Below are positions 1-7,725 of a stretch of 24,196 nucleotides of DNA, piece after piece. The notes beneath the pieces are model-generated. The model ran no database searches. It was not told the DNA's origin and saw only the letters and a program-made list of their open reading frames with translations. The position numbers were made by a program, and so were the translations under genes. The stretch lies in NCBI GenBank assembly GCA_003241215.1, contig QFOL01000026.1, positions 1-24,196 of the forward strand, written 5' to 3'. Numbering within the stretch: the stretch's first letter is position 1; each line of letters opens with the position of its first letter. Source of the DNA: Agrobacterium fabrum. GTDB lineage: Bacteria > Pseudomonadota > Alphaproteobacteria > Rhizobiales > Rhizobiaceae.

Positions 1-994
1 CTACACCGGCTCCGGATCGGAATCGGTCGATACGGCGCTGAAGATCGCCATCGCCTATCAGCGCGCCATCGGCCAGGGCACCCGCAGCCGCCTGATCGGT
101 CGTGAGCGCGGTTATCATGGCGTCGGTTTCGGCGGCATCTCCGTGGGCGGCCTCGTCAACAACCGTCGTGTTTTCCCGCAGATCCCCGCCGATCATCTGC
201 GCCACACCCATGATCCGGTGAAAAACAGCTTCGTGAAAGGCCAGCCCGAGCACGGCGCCGAGCTTGCGGACGATCTCGAACGTCTGGTCGCCCTGCATGG
301 CGCGGAAACCATCGCCGCCTGCATCGTCGAACCGGTCGCCGGCTCCACCGGCGTGCTGGTGCCGCCGAAGGGCTATCTGGAGCGCCTGCGCGCCATCTGC
401 GACAAGCACGGCATCCTCTTGATCTTCGATGAGGTCATCACCGGTTTCGGCCGCATGGGCTCCACCTTCGCCACCAATTATTTCGGCGTTACGCCCGATA
501 TCGTCACCACCGCCAAGGGACTGACCAACGGCGCGATCCCGATGGGCGCGGTGTTCACCAGCCGCAAGGTGCATGATGCGCTGATGCATGGGCCGGAAAA
601 CCACATCGAGCTATTCCACGGCTATACCTATTCCGGGCACCCCGTCGCCTGCGCCGCCGGCATCGCGACGCTCGACATCTATCGCGATGAGGGCCTTTTC
701 ACCCGCGCGGCCGAATTGCAGGATGTCTGGCACGACGCCATCCATTCCCTGAAAGGCCTGCCGAATGTCATCGACATCCGCACCATCGGCTTCATCGCCG
801 GCATCGAGCTGCAATCGCGCGACGGTGCTGCCGGCGCGCGCGCCTATGATGTTTTCGTGGATTGCTTCGAACGCGGCCTGCTCATCCGCGTCACCGGCGA
901 CATCATCGCCCTCTCACCGCCGCTGATCGCCGAAAAATCCCATTTCGACGACATCGTCTCCATCCTCGGTGACGCGCTGAAAAGGGCAAATTAA
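1..994 (+). CDS. Class III aminotransferase, 5'-truncated (omega-amino acid:pyruvate type)
   Basis: The frame is open from position 2 and runs in from outside the window. About 330 residues are visible; the family is usually about 440 long, so roughly the first 110 are missing. The opening residues contain the glycine/serine-rich cofactor phosphate-binding segment (TGSGSESVDTALK) and RGYHGVGFGG. The cofactor-ring aspartate sits in IFDEVITGFGRMG (Asp codon 428-430), and the PLP Schiff-base lysine is in TTAKGLTNGAIP (Lys codon 515-517). Such enzymes are cytosolic PLP transaminases moving an amino group from an omega-amino acid or amine to pyruvate or a similar acceptor. The wording of these segments resembles the omega-amino acid:pyruvate branch more than ornithine or GABA transaminases, but the substrate cannot be fixed. 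The gene ends with TAA at 992-994 and is followed by a strong terminator, so it is the last gene of its transcript. Confidence 0.9.
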   Translation, partial: YTGSGSESVDTALKIAIAYQRAIGQGTRSRLIGRERGYHGVGFGGISVGGLVNNRRVFPQIPADHLRHTHDPVKNSFVKGQPEHGAELADDLERLVALHGAETIAACIVEPVAGSTGVLVPPKGYLERLRAICDKHGILLIFDEVITGFGRMGSTFATNYFGVTPDIVTTAKGLTNGAIPMGAVFTSRKVHDALMHGPENHIELFHGYTYSGHPVACAAGIATLDIYRDEGLFTRAAELQDVWHDAIHSLKGLPNVIDIRTIGFIAGIELQSRDGAAGARAYDVFVDCFERGLLIRVTGDIIALSPPLIAEKSHFDDIVSILGDALKRAN

Positions 995-1015
995 AAGTAT
1001 AAAATTCTAATAAAG

Positions 1016-1047
1016 AAAAGGCTGCAATACAAATTGCAGCCTTTTTT
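1016..1047 (+). terminator. Rho-independent terminator after the aminotransferase gene
   Basis: A perfect 9-bp stem (GGCTGCAAT at 1020-1028, ATTGCAGCC at 1033-1041) has a 4-base loop and is followed by six T (1042-1047). Four A before the stem (1016-1019) can pair with the first T residues and extend it to 13 bp. Those A residues also give a short U-tract on the minus strand, but no minus-strand gene ends here. Confidence 0.93.
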
Positions 1048-1137
1048 GCTTGTATCAAGCGCTTAGCAGAAATAGATCATTTATTAAGCATACTCTATTA
1101 TTTTCCTGCAGTATAACCAACAGCGCGGGAACGTCCC

Positions 1138-2958
1138 ATGGCGTCGATTCAGCAGAAGACAATATTGGCAAGCGTCGCAATCTTCTTCATCACCGGCAGC
1201 GCCGCGGGTGTCGGCATGTGGGCCACGGATACCCTCAACCGCAACAGCGAATATGTGGCGTTTTCGGCCGATGTCCTTCGCAACCACATGCAGGCGGACA
1301 TGATGCATGACGCGCTGCGTTCTGACGTGCTCGCCGCCATTCTTTCATCCAACGGAAATATGGGCCTGAGCCTCGATGCGGTCAAAGCCGATCTCACCGA
1401 ACATGAAGCCTCCTTCCGGAAGATGATCGACGAGAACAGGTCTCTTTCGGCGGGCACGGAAGTCAAGGCCGTCATCGACGGCGTCGAAAAACCGCTCCTT
1501 GCTTATATCGATGCCGCCAATGCGGTTGTCGGCCTTGCCGGCTCCCGCCAGGAGGAGGCCCTCAAGCTGATGCCCGAATTCATGCGGCAATTTTCGGCGC
1601 TGGAAAAAGCGATGGAAACGGCCGGCGACCAGATCGACGCCCTGTCCGATGCGGCCTCGGCCGAAAGCGAAAAGACCAAGGCAACCATCAACCTCCTTTT
1701 GAAGGGGCTGCTGGTTCTCGCCACGCTATTCTCCGCCGGGCTTTTCCTTCTCACCCGCCGGTCGATCATCCGTCCCGTTCTGCAATTGTCGAAGAACATG
1801 GAAAATCTCGCAGCCGGCGATACGTCGCAACCGCCTTCCGGCACCGACCGCAAGGACGAGATCGGCTCCATGTCCGGTGCGGTCGAGATATTCCGGCAGG
1901 CGGCCATCGCCAACCGGGCACTCGAGGAGCAGGCCGCCGCCGTTCGCCGACAGGCGGAAGCCGATCAGGAAACTACCCGGCGGCAGGCGGAGGAAGACGC
2001 TTCCGAACGGTTGCGCATTGCCACCTCCGGCCTCGCGGCCGGCCTTAAGCGGCTGGCGTCGGGCGATCTGGCCTTCCAGCTCGACGACGCCTTCGCGCCG
2101 CAATTCGAAGCCCTGCGCCATGATTTCAACAGCTCGGTCCGGCAACTGGCCGAAACGCTGTTCGCCATTTCCGATGGCATCGGCATGATCGACGGCGGCA
2201 GCCGCGAGATCGCCGCCGGCGCCGGCGATCTTTCCCGCCGCACGGAGAATCAGGCCGCCTCGCTCGAACAGACGGCTGCCGCGCTCGAGGAAATCACGGT
2301 CAACGTATCGAACGCCAACAAACGCGCGGCAGAAGCCCGGCATGCCGCCGCAGACGCCAACCAGAGCGCCCTGAAATCGGTTGAGGTGGTCGGCCATGCC
2401 GAAGAGGCGATGCGCCGCATCGAAGCCTCGTCGCGGCAGATCACCGGCATCATCGGCGTCATCGACGAAATCGCCTTTCAGACCAATCTTCTGGCGCTGA
2501 ATGCCGGGGTGGAGGCCGCCCGCGCCGGCGAAGCCGGCAAGGGTTTCGCCGTAGTGGCGCAGGAGGTGCGCGATCTCGCCCAGCGCGCGGCAAAGGCCGC
2601 AAGCGAAATACGCGACCATATCCGCCAATCGTCGGCGGAGGTGGAAAGCGGGGTGAAGCTGGTTCTCGATACCGGCGCGGCGCTGAAGGATATCGGCGAA
2701 CGTATCGCCGGCATCGATCTCCACATGAACGCGATCGCCACATCGGCCGCCGAGCAATCGACCGGTCTTGCCGAAGTCAACGCAGCCGTGAACTCGATGG
2801 ATCAGGCCACCCAGCAGAATGCGGCCATGGTGGAACAATCCACCGCCGCCTCAGCCACGCTTGCCGCCGAAACGGCAAAGCTGCGCGCACTGGTCTCGCG
2901 TTTTCGCCTGGATGTGGAAATGGCCGGCAGCCCGGAAGCGACGCGCCGGGTTGCCTGA
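1138..2958 (+). CDS. Methyl-accepting chemotaxis protein (transmembrane chemoreceptor)
   Basis: This is a 606-residue inner-membrane chemoreceptor that signals through CheW/CheA. A first membrane segment lies at about 8-33. A periplasmic domain of about 150 residues follows, predicted helical, with no ligand family I can name. The second membrane segment is at about 183-205 and a HAMP linker (RRSIIRPVLQLS onward) at about 207-255. A second HAMP-like, glutamine/glutamate-rich helical stretch spans about 260-345. The signalling domain contains the conserved hairpin tip, starting at about residue 446 with FQTNLLALNAGVEAARAGEAG. No CheR/CheB-docking pentapeptide is visible at the C-terminus (ends ATRRVA). 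The ATG at 1138 is the first in frame and has only a weak ribosome site (GGGA). The leader is A/T-rich with TATTAT at 1096-1101, a possible -10 without a clear -35. It appears monocistronic. Confidence 0.95.
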   Translation: MASIQQKTILASVAIFFITGSAAGVGMWATDTLNRNSEYVAFSADVLRNHMQADMMHDALRSDVLAAILSSNGNMGLSLDAVKADLTEHEASFRKMIDENRSLSAGTEVKAVIDGVEKPLLAYIDAANAVVGLAGSRQEEALKLMPEFMRQFSALEKAMETAGDQIDALSDAASAESEKTKATINLLLKGLLVLATLFSAGLFLLTRRSIIRPVLQLSKNMENLAAGDTSQPPSGTDRKDEIGSMSGAVEIFRQAAIANRALEEQAAAVRRQAEADQETTRRQAEEDASERLRIATSGLAAGLKRLASGDLAFQLDDAFAPQFEALRHDFNSSVRQLAETLFAISDGIGMIDGGSREIAAGAGDLSRRTENQAASLEQTAAALEEITVNVSNANKRAAEARHAAADANQSALKSVEVVGHAEEAMRRIEASSRQITGIIGVIDEIAFQTNLLALNAGVEAARAGEAGKGFAVVAQEVRDLAQRAAKAASEIRDHIRQSSAEVESGVKLVLDTGAALKDIGERIAGIDLHMNAIATSAAEQSTGLAEVNAAVNSMDQATQQNAAMVEQSTAASATLAAETAKLRALVSRFRLDVEMAGSPEATRRVA

Positions 2959-2983
2959 ATGCGGATGGTGAAGCGGGAGAATA

Positions 2984-3046
2984 TCGCCTCGCGTCATGCC
3001 GGCGTTGAGCCGGCATCCGGCCACGGCGCGTCCGCGCCGTGAGACA
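2984..3046. repeat. Palindromic intergenic element A (REP/RIME-like)
   Basis: The element lies between two convergent genes and holds two hairpins. The first is ATGCCGG-cgttga-GCCGGCAT. The second is CACGGCGCG-tc-CGCGCCGTG, a perfect 9-bp stem. The order (TCAT, stem, TTGA-type loop, stem, ATCC, then a GCGCG hairpin) matches elements at 15156-15183 and 22680-22800, although the stem bases differ. Rhizobia are known to carry such families (REP-like, RIME); assignment to a named family is by recall. It may also help end transcription from both sides, since no poly-T terminator is present. Confidence 0.7.
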
Positions 3047-3058
3047 AGGCTTTCGCCG

Positions 3059-3844
3059 TCAATAGCGCTGCGTCGGCTGCGACAGGCCGTCGCCGATCAC
3101 ACCATTGCCATATTGCGCGACGGGAACGCCTTCCTGGCCGATCGGCACACCCTGCTGCGCCGGGCCAAGCGCCGTAACCACAATCGGCGTACCGTTAGGC
3201 ACACGGTTATAAAGGTCGATGATATCCTGGTTCAGCAGGCGCACGCAGCCGGACGATACCGACTTGCCGATGGTCCACCATTCCGGCGAACCGTGCAGAC
3301 GGTAGATCGTATCCTTGCCATCCTTGAAGATATAGAGCGCACGCGCGCCGAGCGGGTTCTTGAGGCCCGGCTCCATGCCGCCATTGCGGCTGCTATAGGG
3401 TTCGAGTTCCGGCTGACGGGCGATCATTTCATCGGGCGGCGTCCAGCGCGGCCACTGCCGCTTGTACTGAATGACGCCGCGACCCGACCATTCGAAACCG
3501 GCGCGGCCAAGGCCGACGCCATAACGCATGGCCTGATTGTTCTCATAGGTCAGATAGAGGAAGTGATTGGCGGTATCGACCACGATGACGCCGGGGCGCT
3601 CGCCGGTCGGGTTCGCCACCATCTGCCGCAGGAATTGGCGCGGAATCCGCTTGTAGGGAATTTCCGGCAGCGGGAACTGCTCGTCCGGCTTGGCGGCATA
3701 CATCATGGCATACATCGGGTCTTCGGCAGGCGCCGCGGGCCGGGTCGCCTCACGTGCCGTTGTGTTGCAGCCCGCAAGGCCGGCAAGCGCCAGTCCACCT
3801 GCTCCAAGCAGGAAACCCCGCCGGGTTGTCGTCGTCTCGTTCAA
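3059..3844 (-). CDS. L,D-transpeptidase (YkuD domain), Tat-type lipoprotein
   Basis: This 261-residue enzyme is predicted to form 3-3 peptidoglycan cross-links or attach proteins to peptidoglycan in the periplasm. The N-terminus has a twin-arginine stretch (TTTRRGFLLG, Arg8-Arg9) followed by a lipobox LAGC with Cys26, suggesting a Tat-exported lipoprotein. The YkuD catalytic signature is complete: His184-Gly185, then SSGCVR with catalytic Cys200 and Arg202. The start is TTG at 3844-3842, placed 8 bases after GAGG; the nearby ATG upstream reaches a stop after five codons, so TTG is preferred. The gene lies 19 bp downstream of another L,D-transpeptidase-like lipoprotein on the same strand and probably shares its transcript. 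Family membership is firm; the exact substrate is not shown. Confidence 0.93.
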   Translation of the reverse strand: MNETTTTRRGFLLGAGGLALAGLAGCNTTAREATRPAAPAEDPMYAMMYAAKPDEQFPLPEIPYKRIPRQFLRQMVANPTGERPGVIVVDTANHFLYLTYENNQAMRYGVGLGRAGFEWSGRGVIQYKRQWPRWTPPDEMIARQPELEPYSSRNGGMEPGLKNPLGARALYIFKDGKDTIYRLHGSPEWWTIGKSVSSGCVRLLNQDIIDLYNRVPNGTPIVVTALGPAQQGVPIGQEGVPVAQYGNGVIGDGLSQPTQRY

Positions 3845-3863
3845 TTGAAAAACCTCATTTACG

Positions 3864-4919
3864 TCATCTCACGCTGGCAAAGGGGTCTGCCAGCGCCGCC
3901 TCTGGGCGGCTGATAGGGTACTTCGTGCCGGAAACCTGCGATGCCATGGCCTTGGCGCCGCTGGATTTCAGAATGGCCCGGAAGCTCGGATGCATGCCGC
4001 CGTCTACATACGCGCTGAGCGGGGCGGAAGTTCCCTCGTTCATCGCAGCGGCAAGTTTTTGTTGCTCTTCAACCAGTTTCGACGCCACCTGCGGGTCCTG
4101 CTGGTTGACGGCCGGCGGGCAGGCCGCCAGCGGATCGGCAGGCTCGCCTTCGGCAAATTCACTGTTGAAGACATAGCGGCGGCCGCAGACCGAAACCTTG
4201 GGCTGCCGGCGCGTCACTTCGAAATAGTCATAACCTTCCTTCAGCGTCTTCCAGAACGGCATGTTGGGATCGTCCCGATGCGCCACCATGTTCCTCGCGG
4301 TCATGCGGAAGGGATAAGCCTGAACCTGAAAGCGGTCCTGCCCGCCCTGCAGCGCCCGCGCGACGATGGCGTAGATCTCGCCCACTTGGCTGTCGGTCAT
4401 GGCGTAGCAGCCGGAAGAAGAACAGGCGCCATGCACCATCAGCGCCTCACCGGTGTAACCGAGCGCCGATTCCAGCCGGTTGGGATAACCGAGATTGAAG
4501 GAGACGTAATATTGCGAATTCGGGTTCAGCATGCCGGCCGAGATATGATAGAAGCCTTCCGGCGCCTGCCGGTCACCCGTCTTCATCTTCGGGCCGAGCT
4601 TTCCGGACCAGCGGCACATGGGGTAGGCCTTGAGCAGCGCGTAATTTCCGGTCTTGTCGATCTTCCAGACTTCGAGCTCGCTCTCCTGCTTGAAGATGCG
4701 AACGAGAACCGGGCTTTCAGGCCGCATGCTCTTGGCCGACATCTGCGCCATCATCTTGGACGACAGTTTCGGCGGGTCTTTCTTGACGCTATCGAGGCCC
4801 ATGGAGGTGCACGCGGCAAGGCCGCCGCCGATCGCAACGACCGCAGCTATTCTTACACCTGCCCTTACCTTTTGCCGCAACCCCGCAACCGCGAAATCCA
4901 GCAATGCCTTCATGCCCAT
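3864..4919 (-). CDS. YafK-type L,D-transpeptidase family lipoprotein
   Basis: This is a 351-residue exported protein. A basic N-terminus (RQKVRAGVR) and hydrophobic stretch lead to a lipobox-like GGLAAC with Cys37. The catalytic domain resembles the YafK/COG3034 branch of YkuD-fold enzymes: the motif begins at His163 (HGACSSSGCYAMTD), with Cys171 the likely nucleophile and an extra Cys166 nearby. In E. coli the YafK relative (DpaA) removes Braun lipoprotein from peptidoglycan, so this protein could be a hydrolase rather than a transpeptidase; the sequence does not decide. The tail after about residue 270 is poorly conserved in appearance. Two ATG codons start the frame (4919 and 4913); an AGGCGG lies about 12 bases upstream of the first. 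It is the first gene of a pair with the transpeptidase 19 bp downstream. Confidence 0.87.
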   Translation of the reverse strand: MGMKALLDFAVAGLRQKVRAGVRIAAVVAIGGGLAACTSMGLDSVKKDPPKLSSKMMAQMSAKSMRPESPVLVRIFKQESELEVWKIDKTGNYALLKAYPMCRWSGKLGPKMKTGDRQAPEGFYHISAGMLNPNSQYYVSFNLGYPNRLESALGYTGEALMVHGACSSSGCYAMTDSQVGEIYAIVARALQGGQDRFQVQAYPFRMTARNMVAHRDDPNMPFWKTLKEGYDYFEVTRRQPKVSVCGRRYVFNSEFAEGEPADPLAACPPAVNQQDPQVASKLVEEQQKLAAAMNEGTSAPLSAYVDGGMHPSFRAILKSSGAKAMASQVSGTKYPISRPEAALADPFASVR

Positions 4920-4966
4920 GGATCGTTCTGCCCGCCTGATTTGCCCGCCGTTCCGGCAGACGCTTA

Positions 4967-4994
4967 ACTATCGAAGGTGGCCACAACACGGCAA
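4967..4994 (-). promoter_or_regulatory. Possible promoter of the L,D-transpeptidase pair
   Basis: On the minus strand TTGCCG (4994-4989) is followed after 16 bases by GATAGT (4972-4967), each matching four of six consensus positions. It lies about 50 bases upstream of the first transpeptidase start, in the 176-bp gap after the dehydrogenase gene. This is a pattern match only. Confidence 0.28.
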
Positions 4995-5095
4995 CCTCGC
5001 TTATGGACAAAGTCTCGTGAACAGACGTTACCCATTCGTTAATCATAGGCACACAAGCCCGTGAAGGGCAGCAGGCAGTGGAAGCGCCGGGGGGA

Positions 5096-5875
5096 TTATC
5101 GCAGTAGCCCCTGGCCGCCATCGATCCACACCGGCGTTCCGGTGATGTGGCGAGAGGCGTCCGACGCCAGGAAACCGATCAGCGCGGCGACATCCTCGCT
5201 CGTTCCTGCCACGCCGCCGGTCACGGGGATGTCTCCCGCCGGGAAACGGACCGGAACCTCGGTTCTTTCGCGCCCGCGTATGTCGGTATTTTCATCGATT
5301 GCGGTTTCGATTTCGCCCGGACACACCGCATTGACACGAATCCCGTGCCGCCCAAGCTCCAACGCCAGTTGCTGCGCCATGGCGAGCTGCCCGGCCTTCG
5401 TTACGGAATAGGCGGTAGCGCCCGGTGACGTGAAGGTGCGGGTGCCATTAATCGACGAAATGATGACGATGGAGCCGCCGCCGGCGGCTTTCAGATGCGG
5501 CACGCTGGCATGGACGGTGAGATAGGTGCCGCGCAGGTTGATGCGGATGGTATCGTCCCACTCGGAAGGCTTCAATTCATCGATGGGCGCCCAGACACCG
5601 TTGACGCCGGCATTGGCCACCACGACATCAAGCCGGCCGAAATCCTCAACCAGCCCTGCGACTGCATGACGCATGGCCGTCTCATCCGATATATCGGCCA
5701 CGAGGACCTTCGAGGAGCCGGATGCGGCGTCTACTTCACGCGCGACACCGTTCAATTCCGATTCGGTGCGGCCCAGCAGACCGAGCGAGAAACCCTTCGT
5801 CGAAAGATGAAGGGCGGCGGCGCGCCCAATACCGGAGCCTGCGCCGGTTATCAGAGCGACTTTGCGACCGGCCAA
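5096..5875 (-). CDS. Short-chain dehydrogenase/reductase (classical SDR)
   Basis: This cytosolic NAD(P)-dependent oxidoreductase has a single Rossmann domain. Counting from the chosen start, it has the cofactor motif TGAGSGIG near residues 10-17, the NAG motif (VANAGVNG) and the catalytic pair Tyr156 and Lys160 in YSVTK. The C-terminus VWIDGGQGLLR is typical of FabG/glucose-dehydrogenase-like members. The substrate is unknown. The frame is open to a GTG at 5881-5879, but AGGAGG sits only a few bases before it. The TTG at 5875-5873 is about 9 bases from that ribosome site and gives the family-typical opening MAGRKVALITG, so it is preferred (259 aa; 261 from GTG). The ribosome site lies in the last codons of the upstream small gene, so the two are probably translationally coupled. 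Confidence 0.92.
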   Translation of the reverse strand: MAGRKVALITGAGSGIGRAAALHLSTKGFSLGLLGRTESELNGVAREVDAASGSSKVLVADISDETAMRHAVAGLVEDFGRLDVVVANAGVNGVWAPIDELKPSEWDDTIRINLRGTYLTVHASVPHLKAAGGGSIVIISSINGTRTFTSPGATAYSVTKAGQLAMAQQLALELGRHGIRVNAVCPGEIETAIDENTDIRGRERTEVPVRFPAGDIPVTGGVAGTSEDVAALIGFLASDASRHITGTPVWIDGGQGLLR

Positions 5876-5877
5876 TA

Positions 5878-6327
<450 letters not shown>

Positions 6328-6358
6328 TCACAACGACGGCAGAGCGGAAGGGTTCCAG

Positions 6359-6967
6359 ATGAATCAGGCCTTTGGCCCGGAAATGCAGGAGGGTTTCTTC
6401 CTGCGCGATGCGGTGGATGTGGCCCGCGCCCTCATCGGGGCGGAGTTCCGCATCGGCAATGTGGGCGGCATCATCGTGGAAACCGAAGCCTATCATCCGG
6501 ACGATCCGGCATCCCACAGTTTCAACGGGCAGACCCCGCGCAACAGGACAATGTTCGGCCCGGCCGGCCGTCTTTATGTCTACCGGTCATACGGCATTCA
6601 CTGGTGCGCCAATTTCGTCTGCGCCCCCGGCTCCGCCGTACTTCTGCGCGCCATCGAGCCGCTGACCGGTATAGACATGATGAAACTGCGGCGGGGAACT
6701 GACAAGCTTAAACTTCTCTGCTCGGGCCCGGGCCGACTTTGTCAGGCTCTGGCCGTTACGGGAGACATGGACGGCGCACCGCTGGACGCACCGCCGTTTT
6801 TCCTGGCGCTGCCGAAAGAAGCCGCCGCCCTTACCAGCGGCCGACGCATCGGCATCAGCCGCGCGGCGGAATATCCCTGGCGCTTCGGGTTGAAGGGTTC
6901 GGCTTTCGTCAGCAAGAAATTCGAGAATGCGGCGCCTGGGGAGGTATCCGCTTCGCCGGCTTCCTAA
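6359..6967 (+). CDS. DNA-3-methyladenine glycosylase, AAG/MPG family
   Basis: This 202-residue base-excision repair enzyme removes 3-methyladenine and other alkylated or deaminated purines. The family core is present: [18 protein letters not shown] with the catalytic glutamate at Glu43, the [13 protein letters not shown] segment, and [14 protein letters not shown], which carries the tyrosine positions used for base flipping. LLRAIEPL also matches the family. It has the usual bacterial length of about 190-210 residues and is predicted cytosolic. ATG at 6359 is about 8 bases after GGAAGG. The gene diverges from the SFPASDP gene. Its TAA (6965-6967) overlaps the stop codon of a small proline-rich gene on the other strand by two bases. 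No alkylation-response regulator is visible nearby. Confidence 0.94.
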   Translation: MNQAFGPEMQEGFFLRDAVDVARALIGAEFRIGNVGGIIVETEAYHPDDPASHSFNGQTPRNRTMFGPAGRLYVYRSYGIHWCANFVCAPGSAVLLRAIEPLTGIDMMKLRRGTDKLKLLCSGPGRLCQALAVTGDMDGAPLDAPPFFLALPKEAAALTSGRRIGISRAAEYPWRFGLKGSAFVSKKFENAAPGEVSASPAS

Positions 6968-7122
6968 AGCACCTTCGGCGGCCCGTCATTTTCATCAGGA
7001 TTGGGCGTCGGCGCCTCATCCGGCAGTCGGTCGGGTTCCGGCTCTTCCACCGGCGGAATATCCGGCTGGGGCGGCACGGGCATTGGCGGTTCGGGATAGG
7101 GTTCCACGGGAACGGTCGGCAT
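6964..7122 (-). CDS. Small acidic proline-rich protein (52 aa), hypothetical
   Basis: Reading the minus strand from ATG at 7122-7120 gives 52 codons and a TAG at 6966-6964. The peptide begins [19 protein letters not shown] and ends NDGPPKVL. I count 20 prolines and 12 Asp/Glu against one Arg and one Lys, so it is very acidic and probably extended. There is no signal peptide or membrane segment. An AGAAGG ribosome site lies about 5 bases before the ATG, and no in-frame alternative fits better. It converges on the glycosylase gene with overlapping stop codons. The periodic P-x-P and PEP composition is unlike a chance frame, and I believe similar short proteins exist in other Agrobacterium and Rhizobium genomes, though I cannot search. 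No function is proposed. Confidence 0.62.
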   Translation of the reverse strand: MPTVPVEPYPEPPMPVPPQPDIPPVEEPEPDRLPDEAPTPNPDENDGPPKVL

Positions 7123-7353
7123 TGCGGCCTTCTGATATAGCGCACCTGGCCGCCGAGTGTCGGCAGCCCCGCGTTTTCATCTCTCGGGACAACGCCTTTG
7201 CGCCATCGCCAGTCGGGCGGCGCAACACCCAATTCGCCTATCGGTCAAATGCCGCTCAGGTCCCTTCGGTCCGGTTGCGCCGCCCTGCGGGTCGTACAGG
7301 AAAACGCAGGGACGGCCTTGTACGTTCCTTTTCTGGAGGATTTTTGCGACGGC
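7123..7353. other. Gap between the two small minus-strand genes, no gene called
   Basis: The 231 bases hold several overlapping open frames on both strands, but none has a convincing ribosome site combined with a protein-like composition. An inverted repeat CCCTGCG (7283-7289) and CGCAGGG (7305-7311) could form a hairpin downstream of the 65-aa gene; it lacks a T-tract. The stretch may be 3' untranslated sequence or a leader for the proline-rich gene. Confidence 0.5.
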
Positions 7354-7551
7354 TCAGGCGAAACCGAGCGCATTGCGGGAAATATCGCGATTTTCGCAAT
7401 AGTCGCGGGAATGGGCCTCATGACCATGTTCGCGGGCTGTCGAACGGGTGAGTTCAGGGCTCGGAACGTTGAGCAGCGCATCGGCATAGGTGCCGGTCGC
7501 CTCAACATCGTCGATCACAGTCTGCTGTTGCGGTTTTAAAAATTCAAACAT
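7354..7551 (-). CDS. Small hypothetical protein (65 aa)
   Basis: ATG at 7551-7549 lies 7 bases after a strong GGAGG, giving a 65-residue soluble peptide that begins MFEFLKPQQQTVIDDVEAT. It contains TYADALLNVPSPELTRST and ends with an acidic/basic mixed tail and ALGFA. The frame is open ten codons further upstream, but the ribosome site selects this ATG. There is no signal peptide or membrane segment, and I do not recognise the family. A perfect TATAAT on the minus strand at 7631-7626, about 75 bases upstream, is a reasonable -10 element. The gene lies 231 bp upstream of the proline-rich gene on the same strand and downstream of thuR, also on the same strand but 174 bp away. Confidence 0.65.
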   Translation of the reverse strand: MFEFLKPQQQTVIDDVEATGTYADALLNVPSPELTRSTAREHGHEAHSRDYCENRDISRNALGFA

Positions 7552-7625
7552 CCGTCCACCTCCTTCGGCACGTCCCCTCAACGCGCCGGCCCGGGTCCTG
7601 TTCCATAACGCCCGTAACCGTTTCG

Positions 7626-7631
7626 ATTATA
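7626..7631 (-). promoter_or_regulatory. Possible -10 element for the 65-aa gene
   Basis: TATAAT reads perfectly on the minus strand, 75 bases upstream of the small gene's ATG. No good -35 stands 16-18 bases further up, so this is a tentative promoter mark. Confidence 0.35.
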
Positions 7632-7725
7632 CATGAGACGACGCGGACGTATAGATGACGAAAGGCGAACGCTATCAACTGACGTTCACAAAATGGAATG
7701 GAATCAGTGAGCTATGCCGACAAGC

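Noticed and set aside
1726..2838. A 370-codon open frame antisense to the chemoreceptor gene.
   Set aside because: It lies opposite a clear chemoreceptor with all domains, in high-GC DNA where long antisense frames are common; the translation has no recognisable domain.
7198..7539. A 113-codon plus-strand frame with a hydrophobic stretch, opposite the 65-aa gene.
   Set aside because: No ribosome site at its start, and the competing minus-strand gene has a strong one.
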